From Microbacterium dauci (GTDB lineage: Bacteria; Actinomycetota; Actinomycetes; Actinomycetales; Microbacteriaceae), in assembly GCF_030065535.1 (NCBI RefSeq), contig NZ_JASJND010000006.1:310001-374000 (forward strand): a stretch of DNA of 64,000 nt, read 5' to 3'. Shown here one piece after another: positions 59,769-64,000 of this stretch. The translations under genes were made by a program, and so were the position numbers. The notes beneath the pieces are model-generated. The model was not told where the DNA came from. It did no database searches and saw only the letters and a list, made by a program, of their open reading frames with translations. Position 1 is the first letter of the stretch, and each line of letters opens with the position of its first letter.

Positions 59769-62700
59769 GTGCATCGCGGACGGCGCGAACGAAACGAGAA
59801 CACCCTGTCCGCTGCGCACTCCGGCTACGACCGTACGGGCGAGGTCACGCCTCCCCGCACCCTCATCGATGTGCTCCGGGAGACCGCCCGGCGGCATCCC
59901 GAGGCGTCGGCCATCGAGGACCCCGACGGCGCGCTGAGCTATGCGGAGCTCCTCGCCCGCGTCGGACGCGGCGCCGCGCGTCTCGCCGAGCAGGGCGTGG
60001 TCCGCGGTGACCGTGTCGGCATCCGGATGCCGTCGGGCAGGCGTGAGCTGTACGTCGCGATCCTCTCCGTGCTCGCCGCCGGCGCCGCCTACGTCCCGGT
60101 AGACGCCGACGATCCGCAGGAGCGCGCCGACCTGGTGTTCGGTGAGGCGGGCGTGCGCGGAGTGATCGGTGCGGGTGGCGTGTTCGCGGCATCCGAGTCG
60201 GGAACCGGTGCGCCGTTGCTCGGCGACGATCCGCACCCGGCGACGGCGCCGATCGCACTGCCCGGTGAGCCGACGGTCGACGACGACGCGTGGATCATCT
60301 TCACCTCCGGGTCGACGGGTGTGCCGAAGGGCGTTGCCGTCTCGCACCGATCCGCCGCGGCGTTCGTCGATGCCGAGGCGCGGCTGTTCCTGCAGGATGC
60401 GCCGCTCGGGCCGGGCGACCGCGTGCTCGCGGGGCTCTCGGTCGCGTTCGACGCCTCGTGCGAGGAGATGTGGCTCGCGTGGCGTCACGGCGCGTGTCTG
60501 GTGCCGGCGCCGCGATCGCTCGTGCGCTCGGGGGAGGACCTGGGCCCCTGGCTCGTCGGGCACGGCATCACCGTCGTCTCGACGGTGCCGACGCTCGCGG
60601 CGCTGTGGCCGCAGGACACCGTCGAGAACGTCCGGCTGCTGATCTTCGGCGGCGAGGCGTGCCCGCCCGAGCTCGTGGCCCGCCTCGTCGGCGAGGGACG
60701 TGAGGTGTGGAACACGTACGGTCCGACCGAGGCGACGGTCGTCGCGTGCGCCGCGCTCATGGGCGGCGAGGGGCCGGTGCGTATCGGCCTGCCGCTCGAC
60801 GGCTGGGCGCTCGCCGTCGTGGACGGCGAAGGGCAGCCCGTCGGTGAGGGCGAGATCGGCGAGCTGATCATCGGCGGCGTCGGACTCGCCCGGTACCTGG
60901 ATCCGGCGAAGGATGCCGAGAAGTACGCACCCATGTCGACGCTCGGGTGGGAGCGTGCGTACCGTTCCGGCGACATGGTGCGCGCCGACGCCGAGGGCCT
61001 CGTCTTCCAGGGACGCGTGGACGACCAGGTGAAGATCGGCGGGCGACGGATCGAACTCGGCGAGGTCGAGGCGGCGCTCCAGGATCTCGACGACATCGCG
61101 GGTGCGACCGTCGTCGTCCAGAAGACCGAGTCCGGCGTATCGGTGCTCGTGGGATACCTCGTGCCGCGCGAGGGCTTCGATCGTGCCGCCGCTCGCGCGC
61201 AGCTCGCCGAGGCGCTGCCGGCGCCGCTCATCCCGATGCTCGCCGAGGTCGACGACCTCCCCGTGCGGACGTCGGGCAAGGTCGACAAGGCCGCGCTCCC
61301 GTGGCCGCTCGAAGACACCGGCGCGGCCGATTCGACGCTCTCGGGCACGGCCGCGTGGCTCGCGGAGCAGTGGTTCGCGGTACTGGGCTCCCGACCCGAC
61401 GACGAGGACGCCGACTTCTTCCAGCTGGGTGGGGGGTCGCTCGCTGCGGCGCAGCTCGTCTCGCGCATCCGCGCGAAGGCGCCCGAGTTCACGATGGCCG
61501 ACGTCTACGACCTGCCGCGCCTCGGTCGCATGGCGGGTGCGGTCGACGAGGCCGTCGACGATGCGGCCGAGCGCGACTACTCCTCGGCCACGCCGACGCC
61601 GCGGCGGATGCAGTGGCTGCAGACGCTGCTTGGCATCCCGCTGTTCATCGTGAGCGGCGCGCGCTGGATCACGTGGCTGCTCACTGCGAGCCTGCTGTTG
61701 CAGCTCGGCGACGGGTTCGACTTCCTGCCCGATCCGCCGGTCGCGCTGGTGGTCGCCGCGCTCCTCCTGTTCGCGACGCCGTTCGGTCGTATGGCGATCG
61801 CCGCGATTGCCGCGCGGATGCTGCTCGCCGGCGTCCGGCCGGGCGACTACAGTCGCGGCGGGGGCGTCCACCTGCGGCTGTGGCTGGCTGAGCAGCTGTC
61901 GCAGCAGATCGACCCGATCGGCCTCTCCGGGGCGCCGTGGGTCGTGCTCTACGCCCGCGCGCTCGGGGCTCGGATCGGGCGCGGCGTCGACCTGCACTCG
62001 CTCCCGCCGGTGACTGGGATGCTGCACATCGGCGAGGGCGCCGCCATCGAGCCCGAGGTCGACCTCGCCGGCTACTGGATCGACGGTGACACGGTCCGCG
62101 TCGGCCCGATCCGCATCGGCGCCGGCGCGACGGTCGGCGCGCGCAGCACCCTCGCCCCGGGCACGAAGATCGGCCGCGGCGCCGAGGTCTCGCCCGGCTC
62201 GGCCGTATTCGGCCGCGTGCGCGCCCGACAACGGTGGGCCGGCTCGCCCGCCGTCCGCGTCGGCGGCACCTCGTCGCCGTTCGCACCCCACCGCCCGCCC
62301 GCGGGTCGACGCTGGCTGTGGGCCTACGGCGGGTCGTCGGCGCTGCTCGGCCTCCTCCCGTTCGCCGCGTTCGCAGCCGGCGCCGCGGTGGCCGCGAACG
62401 GCATCCGCGGGGCCGAGTCGCTCGGCGAGGCGCTCATGGGCGTCGTCGCGTGGCTCGTGCCGGGCGTGCTCGTGGCAGGCGTGGTGTTCGCGGCGGCGGT
62501 GCTGGTGTTCGTCCGGCTACTGTCGATCGGGCTCGTCGAAGGCGTGCATCCGGTGCGCGGCCGCGTCGCGTGGCAGGCCTGGACGACCGAGCGCCTGCTC
62601 GACTCGGCACGGACGGTGCTCTTCCCGATCTACTCGAGCCTGTTCACGCCCATCTGGCTGCGGCTGCTGGGTGCGAAGGTGGGCCGCGAGGTCGAGGCAT

Positions 62701-63725
62701 CCACCGTCCTCCTCATCCCCTCGATGACGACGATCGACGACGGTGCGTTCCTCGCCGACGACACGATGGTCGCCACCTACGAGCTCAGCGGCGGGTGGAT
62801 GCGCCTCGGCCCCGCCCGCATCGGCAAGCGCGCGTTCCTCGGCAACTCGGGCCTCGCCGCGGCGGGCCACCGTGTGCCGAAGGACGGGCTCATCGCCGTG
62901 CTGTCGGTCGCGCCCGAGAAGGCGAAGCCGGGGTCGTCGTGGCTCGGCTCACCCGCCGTGCGGTTGCGCCGCGTCGTCAACGACGCCGACCTCGAACGCA
63001 CGTATCGCCCTGCACCGCGACTGCGCGTCGCCCGCGCCCTGTGGGAGCTCACCCGCATCGTGCCCGTCATCGTCACCTGCGCGATCGGGCTGGGCGTATT
63101 GTTCACGCTCGCATGGCTCGTGGATGCCGCGAACCTGTGGGTGGCGACGCTGCTCTCGGGCGCCGTGCTGCTCGTCGCCGGCGCCGTCGCCGCGGGCATC
63201 ACGACGGTCGCGAAGTGGACGCTCGTCGGTCCGATCCGGCCGGGAGAGCACCCGCTGTGGTCGAGTTTCGTCTGGCGGACCGAGACCGCCGACACGTTCA
63301 CCGAGATGGTCGCGGCGCCCTGGTTCGCGAACCACGCCGCGGGGACGCCGGCGCTCGCCGTCTGGCTCCGCACCCTCGGCGCGAAGATCGGGCGGGGCGT
63401 CTGGACCGACAGCTACTGGTTCCCCGAACCCGACCTCGTCACCCTCGGTGACGGCGCGACGGTCAACCGCGGATGTGTGGTTCAGACGCATCTGTTCCAT
63501 GATCGAGTGATGAGTACCGACACCGTGACCCTCGAATCCGGTGCGACCCTCGGGCCGCACTCGGTCGTGCTCCCCGCCGCGACGATCGCCGGGGACGCGA
63601 CCGTGGGGCCCGCGTCGCTCGTGATGCGCGGTGAGACGGTGCCCGCAGGCAGCCGCTGGAGCGGCAACCCGATCGGCCCGTGGCGCGCGGTGAAGGTGCG
63701 GGCGTACGCGGACGTCGACGGATGA
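59769..63725 (+). CDS. Pls/PosA-family single-module peptide synthetase (poly-amino-acid type)
   Basis: A 1318-residue membrane NRPS, close in length to the poly-lysine synthetase Pls of Streptomyces albulus (about 1,319 as I recall). Residues 30-520 form an adenylation domain: IIFTSGSTGVPKGVAVSHRS, FDASCEEMWLAW, NTYGPTEATV, YRSGDMVRADAEG, PVRTSGKVDKAALP. A carrier domain follows with Ser557 in FFQLGGGSLAAAQL. The rest has about six membrane helices and three tandem left-handed helix/acyltransferase-like domains (GARIGRGVDLHSLP, GAKVGREVEASTVL, GAKIGRGVWTDSYW) in the positions that in Pls join monomers. No condensation or thioesterase domain. The product is probably a short cationic or other homo-polymer; the monomer is unknown. 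The start is uncertain. Confidence 0.9.
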   Translation: MHRGRRERNENTLSAAHSGYDRTGEVTPPRTLIDVLRETARRHPEASAIEDPDGALSYAELLARVGRGAARLAEQGVVRGDRVGIRMPSGRRELYVAILSVLAAGAAYVPVDADDPQERADLVFGEAGVRGVIGAGGVFAASESGTGAPLLGDDPHPATAPIALPGEPTVDDDAWIIFTSGSTGVPKGVAVSHRSAAAFVDAEARLFLQDAPLGPGDRVLAGLSVAFDASCEEMWLAWRHGACLVPAPRSLVRSGEDLGPWLVGHGITVVSTVPTLAALWPQDTVENVRLLIFGGEACPPELVARLVGEGREVWNTYGPTEATVVACAALMGGEGPVRIGLPLDGWALAVVDGEGQPVGEGEIGELIIGGVGLARYLDPAKDAEKYAPMSTLGWERAYRSGDMVRADAEGLVFQGRVDDQVKIGGRRIELGEVEAALQDLDDIAGATVVVQKTESGVSVLVGYLVPREGFDRAAARAQLAEALPAPLIPMLAEVDDLPVRTSGKVDKAALPWPLEDTGAADSTLSGTAAWLAEQWFAVLGSRPDDEDADFFQLGGGSLAAAQLVSRIRAKAPEFTMADVYDLPRLGRMAGAVDEAVDDAAERDYSSATPTPRRMQWLQTLLGIPLFIVSGARWITWLLTASLLLQLGDGFDFLPDPPVALVVAALLLFATPFGRMAIAAIAARMLLAGVRPGDYSRGGGVHLRLWLAEQLSQQIDPIGLSGAPWVVLYARALGARIGRGVDLHSLPPVTGMLHIGEGAAIEPEVDLAGYWIDGDTVRVGPIRIGAGATVGARSTLAPGTKIGRGAEVSPGSAVFGRVRARQRWAGSPAVRVGGTSSPFAPHRPPAGRRWLWAYGGSSALLGLLPFAAFAAGAAVAANGIRGAESLGEALMGVVAWLVPGVLVAGVVFAAAVLVFVRLLSIGLVEGVHPVRGRVAWQAWTTERLLDSARTVLFPIYSSLFTPIWLRLLGAKVGREVEASTVLLIPSMTTIDDGAFLADDTMVATYELSGGWMRLGPARIGKRAFLGNSGLAAAGHRVPKDGLIAVLSVAPEKAKPGSSWLGSPAVRLRRVVNDADLERTYRPAPRLRVARALWELTRIVPVIVTCAIGLGVLFTLAWLVDAANLWVATLLSGAVLLVAGAVAAGITTVAKWTLVGPIRPGEHPLWSSFVWRTETADTFTEMVAAPWFANHAAGTPALAVWLRTLGAKIGRGVWTDSYWFPEPDLVTLGDGATVNRGCVVQTHLFHDRVMSTDTVTLESGATLGPHSVVLPAATIAGDATVGPASLVMRGETVPAGSRWSGNPIGPWRAVKVRAYADVDG

Positions 63726-64000
63726 CCGTCGACGCGTACACCCCGCAGAGCGGCGACGCCTCGTATCGGGCCGTCCACTACGACCTCGACCTCGACTACA
63801 AGCTTGCGACGAATCGCTTGGAGGCGACCGCGATCGTCGACGTGCGCGCGAGCACCGAGACGTCGTCGATGTCGTTCGACCTCGTCGGGCTCCGCGTCAC
63901 GAAGGTGCGGGTGGCGCACGACGCACAGGCGAAGTTCCGACAGACCGATCGCAAGGTGAAGGTCACGTTCTCGGCGCCGGTCGCCGCGGACGAGGCGGTC
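63722..64000 (+). CDS. M1-family aminopeptidase, N-terminal part (runs off the window)
   Basis: The first 93 residues of a protein starting ATG 63722, which overlaps the synthetase stop (ATGA). SYRAVHYDLDLDYKLATNRLEATAIVDVRA and the following beta-strand pattern (MSFDLVGLRVTKVRV, RKVKVTF) are the N-terminal saddle domain of M1 zinc metallopeptidases. The zinc motif would lie beyond the window. Tight coupling to the synthetase suggests trimming or degradation of its product. In Streptomyces, M1-type enzymes are reported to degrade poly-lysine. Confidence 0.8.
   Translation, partial: MTVDAYTPQSGDASYRAVHYDLDLDYKLATNRLEATAIVDVRASTETSSMSFDLVGLRVTKVRVAHDAQAKFRQTDRKVKVTFSAPVAADEAV

Overview
The window is chromosomal DNA from a high-GC Gram-positive bacterium of the order Micrococcales, most likely Microbacteriaceae and probably Microbacterium or a close relative. 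The evidence is about 70 % GC with strongly GC-biased third codon positions, an actinobacterial-type SRP RNA and 6C RNA, a DUF222-type HNH endonuclease remnant, a DUF4244/TadE pilus locus and an actinobacterial type IA topoisomerase. There is no prophage, insertion sequence, CRISPR array or replication origin. Three tRNA genes (Ser-GGA, Pro-CGG, Thr-CGT), an SRP RNA and a 6C RNA are present.

Layout. 0-11.8 kb is accessory: an ArsR-type regulator (cut by the window edge), DUF427 protein, broken HNH gene, PknB-like kinase, two oxidoreductases, HxlR regulator, aldo/keto reductase, TrhO, a YcaQ-like protein, an alpha-toroid protein, a broken HTH gene, GNAT and PEP mutase-like proteins. 11.8-16.7 kb holds tRNA-Ser, the TgpA-like transglutaminase/DUF58/MoxR operon and the SRP RNA. 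16.7-23.6 kb is a carbon block: pta-ackA, a beta-phosphoglucomutase-like HAD and a GH65 phosphorylase. 23.6-35.2 kb carries a flavin monooxygenase, dnaX-recR, a ThrE exporter, lysC-(phosphotransferase)-asd, mqo and thymidine kinase. 35.2-42.6 kb has a HAD phosphatase, tRNA-Pro, metallophosphoesterase, a PASTA class A PBP, DUF4177 protein, RidA and acs. 42.6-52.0 kb has 6C RNA, the tad pilus genes, topA-tmk-holB, a secreted peptidase and tRNA-Thr. 52.0-64.0 kb has a MASE1/SpoIIE phosphatase, an MMPL transporter with nicotinamidase, DUF2510 protein, a glycosyltransferase, a Pls/PosA-type peptide synthetase and the start of an M1 aminopeptidase.

How the genes work together. GH65 plus the phosphomutase should turn a glucose disaccharide into glucose and glucose 6-phosphate. 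Pta-AckA and Acs handle acetate in the two directions, and Mqo feeds malate electrons to quinone. LysC and Asd open the aspartate family pathway, which supplies lysine and diaminopimelate, and the PBP uses diaminopimelate-containing peptidoglycan. The Pls/PosA synthetase with its overlapping M1 peptidase is the most interesting biosynthetic unit. The order ffs-dnaX-recR-lysC-asd-PBP-DUF4177-RidA-acs-6C-tad-topA-holB follows, as I recall it, the order of the equivalent genes in Mycobacterium tuberculosis, so this is an old actinobacterial backbone with insertions.

Regulation. At least 15 genes on both strands have a TANNNT hexamer exactly six bases before their ATG or GTG. This indicates widespread leaderless transcription and settles several start codons. 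The heptamer GGATGCC/GGCATCC is also strongly over-represented throughout.
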